A stretch of DNA of 64,000 nt from Celoporthe dispersa (lineage: Eukaryota > Ascomycota > Sordariomycetes > Diaporthales > Cryphonectriaceae). The notes below the pieces were generated by a model, which worked only from the letters and a program-made list of their open reading frames with translations, did not search any database and was not told the origin of the DNA. Made by a program: the position numbers and the translations under genes. This document shows positions 11,070 to 23,956 of the stretch, piece by piece. The stretch is from positions 496,001 through 560,000 of the forward strand of contig WAID01000007.1 of NCBI GenBank assembly GCA_016584495.1, written 5' to 3'. How positions within the stretch are numbered: position 1 is the first letter of the stretch; each line of letters begins with the position of its first letter.

Positions 11070-14000
11070 CTTATTTCGACTCCAGCCAGCTGGCGGACGG
11101 AAGGTCTGGCCAGCGTGCTGTCCGTATCACCTCCTCACATCTCGACCACGACCACGACGACAACAACAAGCGCGTACCACGTCCACTCACTCGCAAGAGG
11201 TGCTCTTTCTTTTCTTCTTCTTATTCTTTTGTTTTCTTCTTCTTCTCCATGATGAAGTATGACCATACTGACCGGTTCTTGGGCTTGCTAACAAAGAATC
11301 ACGGTATCGCCGAGGATCACGGTTATGATGTCACTGCTCACAATCTTGGAAGGAGCGTCCCCTCACCACTACTGAGTACAGCGATTACTTACCCCTCTTT
11401 CAGCCCAGGGAAGTTGATATTGTTGAGCCTGGGAGGAAGTCATGTGTTCGGAAGTCCGTCCACGAGACCAAGAGCGGTGCAGGCTGGCCTTCATGGGTTC
11501 AGAGCCGACATTTTCCTCCATCAGGAATTTCTCTTGTCTCTCTCTCTCTCTTTCTCCTCTACGGCCAGGTCCCCAGCCAGTCTTATGCGATAAGCCAGAA
11601 GCTGCACAGAGCAACCATCATCACAGCAGAGGTGAAGACAAATCCGACAGAGGCTCTCCTTCTTCCTCCTCACAAGCGTGGGCACGAGGAACATCGAGGT
11701 GATAACAGAGGGGAGGAGGGAAGGGAGGAGTGTGTAAAGGCTGAATCCTCTCTGGAGGTCCTTCTAGCGAATGAGTCGACGGCCAGGGCGATGGTCTGGG
11801 CGAGCTGTGTACTCCTCACAGACCGAGGAATGAACGAACATGGAAACCTAGGGACCACAGCACTGCCGCCACGATGAGTCGGCCCAGGATCGAGGCAGTC
11901 TTCACCGAACGAGGACTTATCTTCAGTCTTGTTCCACACGTGATGTCAAGGCAGGTATGGCCTCTTGGTGTTGTCCCTCAACGACTTGATCTAGGACGGC
12001 CCGCCCGAGTGGTTGTCGCAGTTGTTTCTACGCCAGGTCGGTGCACAGGCTTGCCACCACTGCTGTTCTCGCTGGTTTTTGGTCTTGTTCTTCTCTCCAC
12101 ACATTGTCCGATCCGTCGAGGTCTTGTCAAAGTGGTCAATCGTCTCGTGGCACTGGTTTGGATTGAGATCCTTTATACTCTCGCTTTTTTGAGAGGGACG
12201 ATCGCTTCAAGAGAGGCTGAAGAGGCTTGGACCCGCCGCCATCGCGGCGGTCGTCCATACCTCGTTACTCAGTCTACTCAGAAGCTACTACGTCTTCGGA
12301 GGATTTCTGCGACCGAGCGAGCTCTGATGCCGATTTTGAGGCTGACAAGTCTGTCTCCAGCCTGGCGCCAGCTTCGTCTCAACAAAAACTTCTCTTTTGT
12401 TGACTGACTGGGAGGCCTCTCTCCCCGTACGCATCATCGCAGACCACTCCATGGGACCTATCACCGCGATAGCTTGACCTACCGAGTCCTCACGGGTCTG
12501 GAAGCGTTGTGCTCGCGCAACAGTCAAGAGTGATCAACCCGGAATGAACGATTGGGTTCTCGGCGATCTATTGGACCAAGACAAGTCTCGCTCGCCGTCG
12601 CAAGTCAGACTCGATCGCCCGCCACCCTCTGCGAGACAAGAGCACACAAACTGAACACGCAGAATGGATGCAGGATGATCCAATCCAAAGCACAATCTCT
12701 GTAACCTGGCGTTGGGCTCACTCGGTGCTGAGGCCAGCCGGCATGAGATATGTTGAGCACGCTTATGATCGAGAGAAGATGATTCACAATGCTGGTTTGA
12801 AACTGCAATCTGGCCCTTCTTTAGGAGACCAGTCGTTCATGATCACCTCAAGGACCGGTATTCTTCACGATGGCGTGCTCTTGTAGTCTATGTGAGTCGT
12901 GGACGAGCTTCATGTGCTCAGAAATATGGCACCCGCACAGGTTGTGACATCAATGATGGCTTGTGTTGTTCTCTGATTAGGAAGGTCCCTCAAACATGTC
13001 TACACTAACGATGGAATATCCAAAGTTATAGGGACCGGCACGAAACTGACGATGTGGTGACAGGTCTGTGTACTCGGTCATTTGGAACGCCTAGAAGAGG
13101 GCGTACGTCTCGCCTGTCGTTCACCGTGGCTCACGATATTGCATCCTCAAGCGTCATATATGGTCGGTTTGAACTCGACGGACGGCTGGGGCCATCAGCC
13201 ATGGACAGAGCTTCGTCTTCGAGCTGGATTACAGGCTACAGGAGCTGCCATGAGTGCATAGAAGGTATAGAGGATGTGATGGAGAACACGAACCACGGTA
13301 GGGTTGCTCTCCGTCCTAGCCTCAAAGCCACTTTTTACAGATCTCTCTGACGATAATGGTCTGATCACCGTGACAACATAGCTTACAAGGCACGCCTATC
13401 GCTGAGGCCTTGGCCTCGCTGTATCGGCTTCAATGCTGAGCTCTACCTATGCTTCTCCGGCTCGACTGTCTCCGCTTGATCATCCGTGGCTAGGGACGCC
13501 AGAACGACCAACAAGACCCAGTACGACACACAGCGACGTCTACGGGCAGATGAGCTCTGGGGACTAAACAACAAAACAGTGCCTAATGAAGTCGATTAGG
13601 CCTGCCGAAATAGCAAGCAGCCACCTTTGACTTCCAATCACGAGCTCAATCTTCGCATCTCTGCCACAGACCACTGGGGGCGGTTTTGGAGCTCGGCAGG
13701 CAGTGCGAGCAGACGCAAACGCGTCGTGTCGTTCTTCGTCCCCAACGGATCCTCGCGGAAGATCGGCACAGGAGCAGCGATTTCGAGTGTCTCGGGGTGC
13801 CTTCCAAAATAGCATACTGGGTGTTGTTCTATCAGAGCTAAAAAAGAAAGGTGAGACCGCCGAGACAGAGCCGACGTCTCTATTCCCGTATCCATCTCTA
13901 TCCACACCACGGATAGGATCAAAATCGAAATCTAGCGAGTGCTGGGGGCTTCTCTCGACAGTGTACCACACAATGTGGGCGCTGATGCTCGCCAACAACT

Positions 14001-17000
14001 GCGTGAGGAGTTGGCGCCCCCTGAATCGGTCTCACGTTTGTGAAGTCGCAATCCGTATGACCCGATGGCCCAGAACCACCCCAAACGGACTGTTCGAGAC
14101 GTATCTCCGTCGCCACCATGTCCTGTGTCTCTCTCTATGTCTATTCCGATATCAAGGTGGGAACCGTATCCAGCAAGCCGTGCATGGCCGCTTTCAGGGC
14201 TGCCATCCCCCACCCCCTCCCCTGCATTACCCCCAACCACCTGCGACACTCAAGCGCGCCTAGGCGCTCTCATCCGGCTGCCTGGAGATACCGCGCGGCG
14301 GCAAATTCTATCTGCCTCGTCTGAACTCATCCTGAGCAAGGCGCGGTTAATCAACCTGAAGACAGGGCCTGCGAACGGCTTTGGCGCCCAGTGGCGATGC
14401 TTAACAGCTCTAGGGGCCCGCTGGGCCGCGCAGGCGGCCAACGGACCAAGCTGTCAAGCCCAACAACAGCCAAGGTCACCCCATATGTTCCCATGCCGGC
14501 ATCGGCCTTGGTGGGTTGTGTATTCTGGCTGCTGGCTGCGCCAGATGCTTTCGACCCCAGAGGAGATTGCGGATGACATTAGCGATGAAATGTGACAGCT
14601 CAAGCACACGGGTCGTGAAGACTGATGGCCCGCGGGGTGCAGTTCTCCGACGGAGCACAAGATCCTGTGGTGGGAGGACCCGTCGTGTCGAGGGTTGAGT
14701 ACTGGAAGGATCCGGCAGCTATTCTTAGCACAGCCGTTATGGTCGGGTGTGGCGATCATGGATCAGATGCTGTTGAGGTCGACGACGAGACGAACGGTCA
14801 GTGGCACACACACACACACACATCACGCGAAGGATTGGAGCAGAAAACGTGGTGCCGTGGACCGTCGAACAGGCATCTCGTTCCTGTTGTTTGAAGTTCC
14901 CACATGTCGCCGCCGGACTGCGGCCGGGCTTACACGCATCTGGACACTTGTGCTCGAGCGAAGGATCTAAGGTTGTAAGGATCGCAGACGCGGACCCGGA
15001 GGCGACCTCTCTACAGGCGCAATTTTGGACCGACGCCTTCCTCTCCGTACCTGCCAAGCTTACCTCTATGCAGGCACACAAGTCTGCCGCGACGTCTCGG
15101 AGGACTGGCGATAGTCCGCGGCGCATGGCTGCTGGCGTTTCGGAACCAATCCTATCATGCATGCAGTTTGGGGCTCGCTCATGTACCGCAAATTACAACG
15201 GCAACTGGTCTGCTGCAGGGGGGAAATCATGTGTGCATGGTCATGGTGTGCACGAGATTCCGCTTTACGGACCACCAGGCAGGGTATGGGAGGGGGAGGG
15301 GGTGCATGTCATCGTCTCCAGATGTTCCGTGGCCCATCTGGTTTGTACCCTCACGAATGTATACCGTGGGCGTCTCGGGAGCCTCACTGGGTTGTCTGCA
15401 GGGATCGCTCTGCCCATCGAGGGCTCGGACAAGGCGTGGAGCCTCGTCCTCAAAACATCGCGAGTACATGGGCACAGGGGCAAGGGTGTCACGAGGGCCT
15501 CTCGTGGCGAGGAGGTGGACTCGGGTGGGGATAGCCACCTCGCCCGGCACCGCATAGGGAAAGCTTCTTGCACGAAAGATGACAAATGGCCACCTGAGGA
15601 GGAGGAGCACGCAGAGCCACCAGAGAGACCAGTCACGATGATGTACCTCGGACGACATACGCAGGGAAAGGGGGGGCGGGGGGCGAGTGACCAGGACGGC
15701 GACTGGATGAGCTCCCGGCCCACCTTCAGCACACATCTGAAGATCAGGGGAGCCGGGACTGACGTGTGCGCAAAAAGATGCTCAAGATTTACCCCGACCT
15801 GCAGTCTATGGAGGAGACGGTCCTTGTTGGCAACCGCGTTCTAGAGCCGCCGAGTCCACTCGAGACTGCTCTGGCTATCTCGAGAACGAAGGCATAGTAC
15901 GTTTCAGGGCTGGGTTGGTCTGCCAGGGGAAGCGAGATTCAGCCGTCTCTAGCCTACGTCTGCTGGCTATCATCATACCAGGACGAGTCGGTGTGCCTAA
16001 CATTTTGCCCAGCAGGTTCATGAGCTCTGGGGACCTATCGAAACCTGCTAGGCCGTCGGGAGCGCTGGGCCAGATGCGAACCCTCGCGATTCCAGGTCTG
16101 CCACGAGCGAGCGTCGGCTGGGCCGTGGGCACAGCGCATCACATACTTAGACCGGCGACAAGTGGCCCGTCAGTCCCCACGACACGTCAACGTCCGACCG
16201 GGATATGCGCCGGAGCGGTCAACGGGGCAAACGAGAAAACAAAGCCAGCCTGCCTGCCTGCTTGTCTAGGTAAGAAAAGAAGAAGAAGAAAACGACCAAC
16301 CGAGAGTACCCTCTCTCTCTCTCGTTTTCTCCAGGCAGACGAACAGGTAAGAACCCTCAGCAGGGCGCGTGGTGAGGCCCGGGCGTCAGCCTATTTTCAC
16401 GCCCGGGCCCCCAGTCTATTGTTGTTGATAACGCTTGCACGAGGCTGAGCAAGGCTGAGAAGAGGGAAGAAGAGAGAGGGCCCCCGGTGGAGGGGGGGGA
16501 AGGTGTAAAATCACTGGGATTGCGATTTACCTAAACACCTCTTACACCCCCCCTCCCCCCCTTTTTTTTGTCCCATCACCTCTTCTCCCTCTCCTTGTCA
16601 ACCAGAACCGTGGGTCGGAAGTGGCAAATTCATTTCAACAATTTTCGAACTAGACAAGCCTCAATACTTATTTTTGCCCTCTTTGTAAGAGAGACAGAGA
16701 GAGGGGGAGGGAGGGAACGAGCGCGATGTACCTCTCTTTTGTCTGGGCAAAGAGGGGGCCGCGGGCGTAAGTTGTCGCGGTTGCTGCTGGGGGAGCCGCC
16801 TTCGGGGTGCGCGGAGTGGCACACAGATGGGGCCATGTGAGCAGATTCTTGCTTGAGGTCTCATCTAGTCATACCCGAGGAGCTATGATATTTCTTTGTC
16901 AGGATAAATGTGAGAGAGAGAGAGAATGTGTGTATACGTGTGACAGTGAGAGACTCTTTTTCGGCCGTTGTTGCTATGTACAGCCTAACGCTCCGCCTGG

Positions 17001-17001
17001 G

Positions 17002-17056
17002 CACACACACACACACACACACACACACTGTTCTTCTCTCTCTCTCTCTCTCTCTC
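17002..17056. repeat. (CA)n followed by (CT)n microsatellite
   Basis: A CA tract at 17002-17028 is followed closely by a CT tract at 17034-17056. Confidence 0.95.
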
Positions 17057-18765
17057 CATGTCACTCTCACTCGCACATCTACTTTTGACGTTGCCAAGCC
17101 GGTCTCTCAAGAAGCCGAAGCAAATTATGGCCCCATCATCATCGATAAAACTCCACACATATGAAGAGGGAAGGGGAAGGTCGTCAGCAGTAGACCAAAA
17201 AAACAAAAAAAGAGGGTGTGCCTTTTAAGTAGCACCACCACGGCTCTGATTTCATTCTTTCTTTTTCCTGCAGTCATCTGGGGCATCGTAAGGCTGAAGG
17301 AAGAGGGCTGCACCACCATCATCTTGCTCTGTGCGACCACGCAAGCACCCGCCCCCCTTCCCCCCCCCCAAGATCAAGATTTCCGCATGCTTGCATATAC
17401 CGTAAGGTTGCTGGTGGCTTGTATCATCGGTTTCATACACGTGCATGCATGCAGTAGTGACGCGGATATGTCCTGCTCCTCAGGTCTTGACCCTGCCGCT
17501 CGGACTAGAGCACCATGACCTCTCCTCATCATCTCACCCGCTCTCTGCTCGGCACGCCACCACAAGGCTTAGGCCGCCGCCTGATCTGAATCATCCAGCT
17601 TAGTCCTGTGTGGATGTGGAATATTCCAAGACAGGAAGTCAAGACGATAAGCCTTAGAAGAAAAATAAATTGAACAAGAATGAATAAGGCCAAGTGGTTG
17701 GTGGTCGGGGCGGGAACGGCAGGTCACACTCGGATGCGGTTCGGACAATTACCTGCGTCTTGGTCCCTGGTGTTCGGTTCCGAAAGGGAGGAGGGAGGGG
17801 TTGGGAGAGGGAAAAAAACCACCAAAAAAAAACAAAATAAACAAGCATACCATGTACACAGCCCGACATGGAGAGAGAGAGAGGGAGAACAAGGGGAGGG
17901 GAGAGAGAGAGAGAGAGAGGTAGGGCAGGACAGCACCCACAGAGCGCTCGCCAGCCAGGCTCGTCAGTGGGAGAGATCTCCCAAGTCTCGATGGGGGGGA
18001 GGGGGCCGGCCCTCTGATAGACCACACAAAGACAGAGTGCTGGGGGCCAAGTCGAGAACGGGCGAATGGCATGCGCTGCACCTGTTAGTACTCGAGCAGC
18101 GGCTTAGGGCGTTCATCTGCGCCGGAGCCTATGCATCTAAGAACGACCCCAGCTGCAGGAGGCCAAATTAGAGGCCACAGGCTGGTGTGGTTACACGCGC
18201 GAGCCGGAGCGCAGGTCTGCCTGCCAACCACCCGACGACCATTTACATAGTCACATACCGCTAGATCATGGCTGACGGTGCTATGGAGACTCAATATGGT
18301 CATATCTTTTGACACGCGCGTATCTTACGCCCAAGAAGGGTGTGTGGTTGGGGAGTTGAACGGAGAAAAAAAAAGAGGGGAGAAAGCCGGGGGAGGGGGG
18401 CGGTCCGTCAGCCCTGCTGGTTGGTACATTACTATAGTAGTAGTAGAGAGAAAAGAAAGGAAAAAAAAAGCCAGGTAATAGGGGGCTTCTGACATCAGGG
18501 TACAGTGCTCTCTCTCTCTCTCTCTCCCCCTCCCTTTCTCCCTCCCTCGCTTTCTCCCTTTCTCTCTGCATGCCGTATTCACAAGCGAACCGGATGGCAC
18601 ATCGGCCTCGGAGAGTGCTGCTGGCCGTCATCCTTGACGCCGGGCCCGAGGTCTCATCTCACAGTCTACCAAAGTACAGTAGTAGTACTATGTAGATGAT
18701 GTACCCTGGTAGCTCCCCACGGGGGGACCAAGCTCATGGCTGTGTCGAGATCCGGGTACATACCA

Positions 18766-18792
18766 TACCATAGTAGTAGGGGTGCTATGGTA
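18766..18792. repeat. TACCATAGTA motif forming an inverted repeat
   Basis: TACCATAGTA at 18766-18775 is followed by CTATGGTA at 18785-18792. TACCATAG and CTATGGTA are perfect 8-bp inverted arms around an 11-nt spacer. Confidence 0.8.
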
Positions 18793-18901
18793 CATAGTAT
18801 GCTGTAGCACATGCTGCCGCTGCGGCTTTGAACGTCTGTCCGTCTGTCGGAAAGCGGGCTAACTCATTGCCGGGACTGGCTCTGTTTCCCCACGCGCTGT
18901 G

Positions 18902-18949
18902 CCTGTCTGTCTGTCTGTCTGTCTGCCTGCCTGCCTGCCTGCATGCATG
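18902..18949. repeat. Tetranucleotide array (CTGT/CTGC)n
   Basis: Consecutive CTGT units change to CTGC units and then to GCAT units over 48 bp. Confidence 0.9.
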
Positions 18950-19300
18950 CCATGTCTCTCGAGAGCCACGACCAGCCGGGCCAGCCTGGCTGGAGGATAG
19001 GATCCCCGGGCCTGTCTGCACAGCCCTACGGTCTCCATCATCGATCGCCTTGGTAGCCTGCGCATGTCTCCCGACAAGCCGTCTGATCTGCCTGTCGGGG
19101 CCCAGAGGGTGGCCCGGCGTGAGACAACTGACGGCGAAGCTCACCAGAGTATCGAGAGGAGGGGATAATACCATATCGGCACGTTAGGTCGACCTTAGGT
19201 GCGGTCGATCACTGCTTCAGGCCCCGCCGCGGTTCACACGTCCCAGTTGATTCGCAGGGGCCAGGGGCCTACAAAAGAACCCAGTCAGCGTAACATGCTA

Positions 19301-19322
19301 TCATAGTACAATTGTACTATGA
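19301..19322. repeat. 22-bp perfect palindrome
   Basis: The half TCATAGTACAA is followed directly by its exact reverse complement, with no spacer. It carries the ATAGTAC core also seen in the dispersed motif family. Confidence 0.9.
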
Positions 19323-19530
19323 ACAGCAGTACAGGGTCGTTGGGTGAAGAAGGTACAGCGAGAGCCAGAGCCAGAGTTAGCCAGGATGTGAACGACCTTT
19401 TTTTTTTTGCTTCTTCTTCTTCTTCTTCTTCCTTTTTTCCTTTTTTTTATCTATTTATTTTTTCTTTTTCTTTCTTTGGCAAGCAAGAGGCCCCCGTCCC
19501 TGCGTTGCGCGGTGGGACATGAATACCAGA

Positions 19531-19549
19531 GTACCATGATACATGGTAC
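19531..19549. repeat. Inverted repeat GTACCATG - ATA - CATGGTAC
   Basis: Two perfect 8-bp arms separated by 3 nt, related to the TACCATAGTA family, 209 bp after the 22-bp palindrome. Confidence 0.85.
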
Positions 19550-22212
19550 CACATAGTGCATAGTGTAGGTGACTCTCTCATCCCTTATGGCAGAGAGAGA
19601 CAAGCTTTGAGGATCCCGCCCGCCGTAGCTCCAGGGCTCAGCGATCGATCGAACCCATGCTCGACCTCATCTCCTCGAGCAGTAGTGCTGGCGGATAGGG
19701 GGAGATGCAGCACGCATATAGCCTGTGCGACAGCGCCAGTTTCTTCTTCTTCTCGTACCAAGCTTCAGGCCTCGCAGCGCTCACTTGCCACAATACGTAT
19801 GCGGCGTTCAGTCCTGTCCCGCCTTTCCCCTTCTCTCTGTCTCTTTCTGTGCTGGCGCACAAAGTCGGCAGAGACACGGCACCACCCAACCCACCCACAC
19901 ACACACCCACAGCTCTTGTCGTAGCTTCAAGGGATGTGGTGCTCATAGGGCTGGAGCTCGCCAGATGTCCGTGCAGCATGGTGGGTGGGATGACCATGAA
20001 AGGGGGGGAGGGGGAGGGAAAGGCTGGTCCGTCCAGAAACTGCGGGGAGGGCCTGCTCTGTAGCCTGTGGGGAGGAGTGCCGCGTCGGGTCGCATTCTCT
20101 GGTGCTGTGTAAATCCGTGGCTAATCTCTGTGCGGTCTCCCCAATCGTATGATGGAGGGTCTGCTAAGCGCAAATCGCGCAGCTCCAAATCTCACATGCC
20201 ACAAGGACATGCTCTCGTCGCCCGCATGTGCTGGCCTGGCTTGGCTTGGGCGGTGATATCCTCCAGAGGGGTCTTCCGGGTTCCTGATGGTCGCAGCGGT
20301 TGAGGGTCACAGGTCGAGGGACATGCCCCCCCCCTTCTCCTGCTGCAGCAAACCCCGAAGCGAATGCCACTTCATACATGCGAGAGAGTCTCTCGGAGCG
20401 AAACGCGAGAGCGAGCCAGCCTGACACGATCGCCGCCCAGCTATACGCCGGCCTTCGCTGTCCAAACTCCCCCACCTCGCCCCGGGCACATTGTCCGGGC
20501 GATTGTTCAGTGCTTTGTTTGCTCCGGCGGTCCTTTTCGGCCTCGGCAAACAACAGAGATGTCCGCGGATAGATTATTGCGCCTCTGCTGATGTCAGCTG
20601 CTTAACGAGATCTGTGCAGGATCCTGAACCCTTCTTGGGATCTCTCTCTGACTCCCCCAAGACCCGAGATCTGGAGTCCACCCTAGACCCCATTTTTTTC
20701 TCTTTTTACTTTTGCCTCTTGCCTTTTTTCTCTCTCACACCCGCTCCTCTTTTCAAAAACCAAAAAAAAAAAAAAGGCCCTGGGCGGGTTCGATGCAAGG
20801 AGAAATGAGCGGAGGGTCCCCACAAATGGTAAGCGGTCCGTAAGGGCCGATGATACCACGGGCCCAGTGACCCTGACCCAACTGGGGCATAAGATTCTTG
20901 AGCCCGCCCCCAGGTAGCAGCAGTCAAATCACGGGACCAGCATCGGGTTCACCTTACTGAGCATCGTAGTAATGTTGTTGGACCAATTATGCGACCGGGT
21001 CCAAACGACGAGATGAGTCCACCAGGGGAAGTGCTGGAGCGAGTTCATGCTTGCCACGAATGTGACATCTTCGCGACCGCCGTGGTCCCCGTAGCAGGTA
21101 CGAGGTATCGTTCCTCACCCAATCATCTTTTACACACGCACAGTAGGGGCGTGGGCCCCCTCCAGGGTTGTCCTGAGGGTCGGTCAAGCATCGCGCAGTC
21201 TTCGAACACGTATGGTGCCCTGGTCTTTGCGCCTCTCTGTCTCTCTCGCTCTCTCTCTCTCTCTGCGCTTCTCCCCAGTAGGTTGTTGTCCAAACCAGGG
21301 ACCGCAGAGACAGAGCAAGGCCCCGCAACCTTGCAAGCCTCCGTCGCGGCAAGCAGCCCAGCGATTGGAAATCCATGCCTCCACGGGACCGGCGCCGCAC
21401 ATCCGCAGCACTACGTAGCAGATGCCACCGCATCACATCGCATCGCGCTGTCCGAAGGAGGAATGACAGCGATACCGATCCCGTGCCGTGGGTCGCGGCG
21501 CCCAAGGGTCTCGGGCAGATTCATGCAACGCCCATCAGAGATCTGGTGCGGCATCGCATGGCGGAAAGGATGCAGCCGTCAAACGAAAGAGAAAGAGAGA
21601 GTGAAGAAAAAAAGGGGGAGGGAGGGGGTCAGCGTGCTGCTGACGCCCAGAACTGTGGCGCTGATCACCATTGGCTGCGTCCGTCTTTCTTCTCGCGCAA
21701 GAAATCGCAGAGAGGGGGGGAGGGGGTGAACGATCAGCAACATGTGCTACACATGCTTGGTCGAGGCGGCAGAGAGCCCTGTAGGGCTTGACACGCATCT
21801 CCCAGGCGGCCAGACGGGAGGACCCTCTCACGCCAGCGATCCTTCGCTTCTGCCAGCAGTGTGGTGCAGTGTGATGCAGGTGTGCACCACCTCTACCGTG
21901 GAGACGGGTCACGGGCAAGACACATCTGCCTACCGCCTTACGTGTTGCTATCGCATGCATCGTCACCGCAACTATGAGTCCCACGTTGCGGTCGCCCTCG
22001 TGTGCCTCAGAAGTGGCGGCTGCGTCGCCAAACATCACCTTGTTGTCCGAGGGCGTTGCGCAGCGCTCGACGCAGTTTGCGACGCCTTGTCGGTGACACT
22101 AACAATTTTTTCCCTCTTCTTCTGCTCCCTGGCCTGGGCCCGTGCAGTATGGGACCCATAGAACTTTTCGCGTCGCAGGGTGTCTGTCTGGGTCTCCTGC
22201 GTCGTACCAAAG

Positions 22213-22222
22213 TACTATGGTA
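22213..22222 (-). repeat. TACCATAGTA motif (complement strand)
   Basis: TACTATGGTA on the plus strand; a related TAGCATGGTA follows directly. Confidence 0.8.
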
Positions 22223-22832
22223 GCATGGTAAGAGGGGGGTGGAGGGGGGGGCTCTGTGTGGTTCTCCTCCCAGACCCAGTTGGTGCGACACTGTCCTGCA
22301 TCCCAGACCAGCCTGGCGCCCACTCTTTTAGAAAGTACTGTACATACACAACCTCTTCAGTTAGGTACCGTACATAGCACTGTACCACACCATGTCGCTA
22401 CACGCAATCGCTGCCAATCGAGAGAAAGGGTCCTGGAGCGCGCCGGTGGTCCCGTTGGACAACGAGCTCGCCTCTTCGTCGTCCCCACAGGACGAACAAA
22501 ATAGACTCAGTGTGGGCCGAGCTGGAATATATCGTGCGCTAGCCAACAGGGTCAGCATCCCAACTCGCGATAGCACGGTGGTGCACGAGGCTTTTGCCGT
22601 CCTGGGACCTGTGCGGAGGGCAAATTGACCAGGCTGCGACGCCGTCCTGTCCACAGCCCGCACACCATCCGCGGCTAGGGCGTAAGCCTCTTGGTTACAC
22701 AGGACGCGAGGGCATAAGCATTGTGCCACGCTGTGGAACGGCTGTGTAGCCTGACAGGCTGGAAAGTGAAGACATCGTAAGCGCACAACTCCTGTGTCGC
22801 TGCGCTGAGCCCCACTGTCGCGGCCGATGAGG

Positions 22833-22859
22833 CACACACACACACACACACACACACAC
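22833..22859. repeat. (CA)n microsatellite
   Basis: Uninterrupted CA dinucleotides for 27 bp. Confidence 0.95.
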
Positions 22860-23189
22860 CTGTCTCTGCCTCCTAGTAATAACCTGCTTGGCATGCTTCC
22901 GCGAAGGCCAGGCCGTCCGGGTATCGACTGGACCCGACGACCACCAACAGCACGGGCTTGCTGCTGTGGTGTGTACAGCGCCTTATCATGCCGGGGCCGA
23001 GTTGATCTCTCGAGATGTTCCGTTCTGGTTGTTGGTTCATCTCGTTTGTTTGCGAACCAGGCCCGGTCAGAACTTTGACGGGTTTTGCAAGCCCGTGCAA
23101 ATCCGGTGGATGCTAAGAATAGCATGAGCTGTCAGTCTCCCGTAGCGGTGCCTAATACACTGTTAGTACCACGGGTCCTGTGGTGGTGG

Positions 23190-23199
23190 TACCATAGTA
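23190..23199 (+). repeat. TACCATAGTA motif
   Basis: Preceded by GG, giving the fuller 12-mer GGTACCATAGTA. Confidence 0.8.
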
Positions 23200-23946
23200 G
23201 GCCGTTGCAGCTTGCGGGTCACCGGACTTGAGCCAATGTCGGTTCTCGCTCTGGGAGATCGTTCACTAGTGGCCGTAGCGGTGTCCGTACGCGACTCGTG
23301 AAGTCTCCGCCTGCTGCCGGGCGCCATGATCGCCAATGGTCCCCCATCCGAAGTCTATTTCGCTTGGTGGACATCAGAGGGGTCCCCCATCTTGGAGCGA
23401 CTCGACAGCGCCCCGGCCCGCAGCGCGATCCCGGCAGATAATGTTCAGGGCAAAAGAGCGCATTCGGAAAACGTCGGTCCCCACCACTCGCATGCTATGG
23501 TGGTAAGCACACTGCAGTTCTGCGAGAGCATGCTTGCCGTTGTATCATAGCATGTTGCGGGCCAGCAGCAGGCCTGCCAATCTCCCACCATGCCTGCTGC
23601 CTGCCTGTATCGTCCTAATGGGACAAAATCAGCCGGTGCGGCATCTCTGGCGAGGCCACCCTCCACGACATCGAGATGATGCAATGAGAGCGGCGATCAT
23701 GCCGTAGTAGAATTTAGTCCTCTTGTGATGTGGAGGGTGGTCTAAAGATAGTGCCCGGAGGTCTTCATTAGGTAGAGGTGTGTGTGTGTGTGCCTTGGAA
23801 CTTACTGCAAGGCTGTATGACGGTCGCGCGGCTAGATCGGCTGACATTTGGTGTGCAGAACAAGCGCGGTGCAGCTGGGTCAGGCCGGGCTGTCTTCTGC
23901 GCCAGCCTTGCCGCTGTGACTTTGACTGGCTGGCTGGCTGGTAGTG

Positions 23947-23956
23947 TACCATAGTA
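23947..23956 (+). repeat. TACCATAGTA motif
   Basis: Exact decamer, 757 bp from the preceding copy. Confidence 0.8.

Larger units (their letters stand above)
10748..18700. other. Gene-poor region, left part
   Basis: About 8 kb with no gene I can support on either strand. The longest open frames (177 aa at 11874, 347 aa at 14801) lack recognisable domains, have random codon use and no homolog I know. Microsatellites of CA, CT and GA occur, mainly after 14.8 kb. The stretch 11.9-14.4 kb has few simple repeats and could be an old degraded element, but I could not recognise reverse transcriptase, integrase or transposase motifs in it. Confidence 0.5.

Noticed and set aside
14801..15844. 347-codon open frame on the plus strand
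   Set aside because: No recognisable domain, random codon use unlike the C-ending bias of the real genes, starts in a CA repeat and overlaps equally long frames on the other strand.
22361..23125. 254-codon open frame on the minus strand
   Set aside because: Contains a Cys/Val run from a CA microsatellite and no conserved motif.
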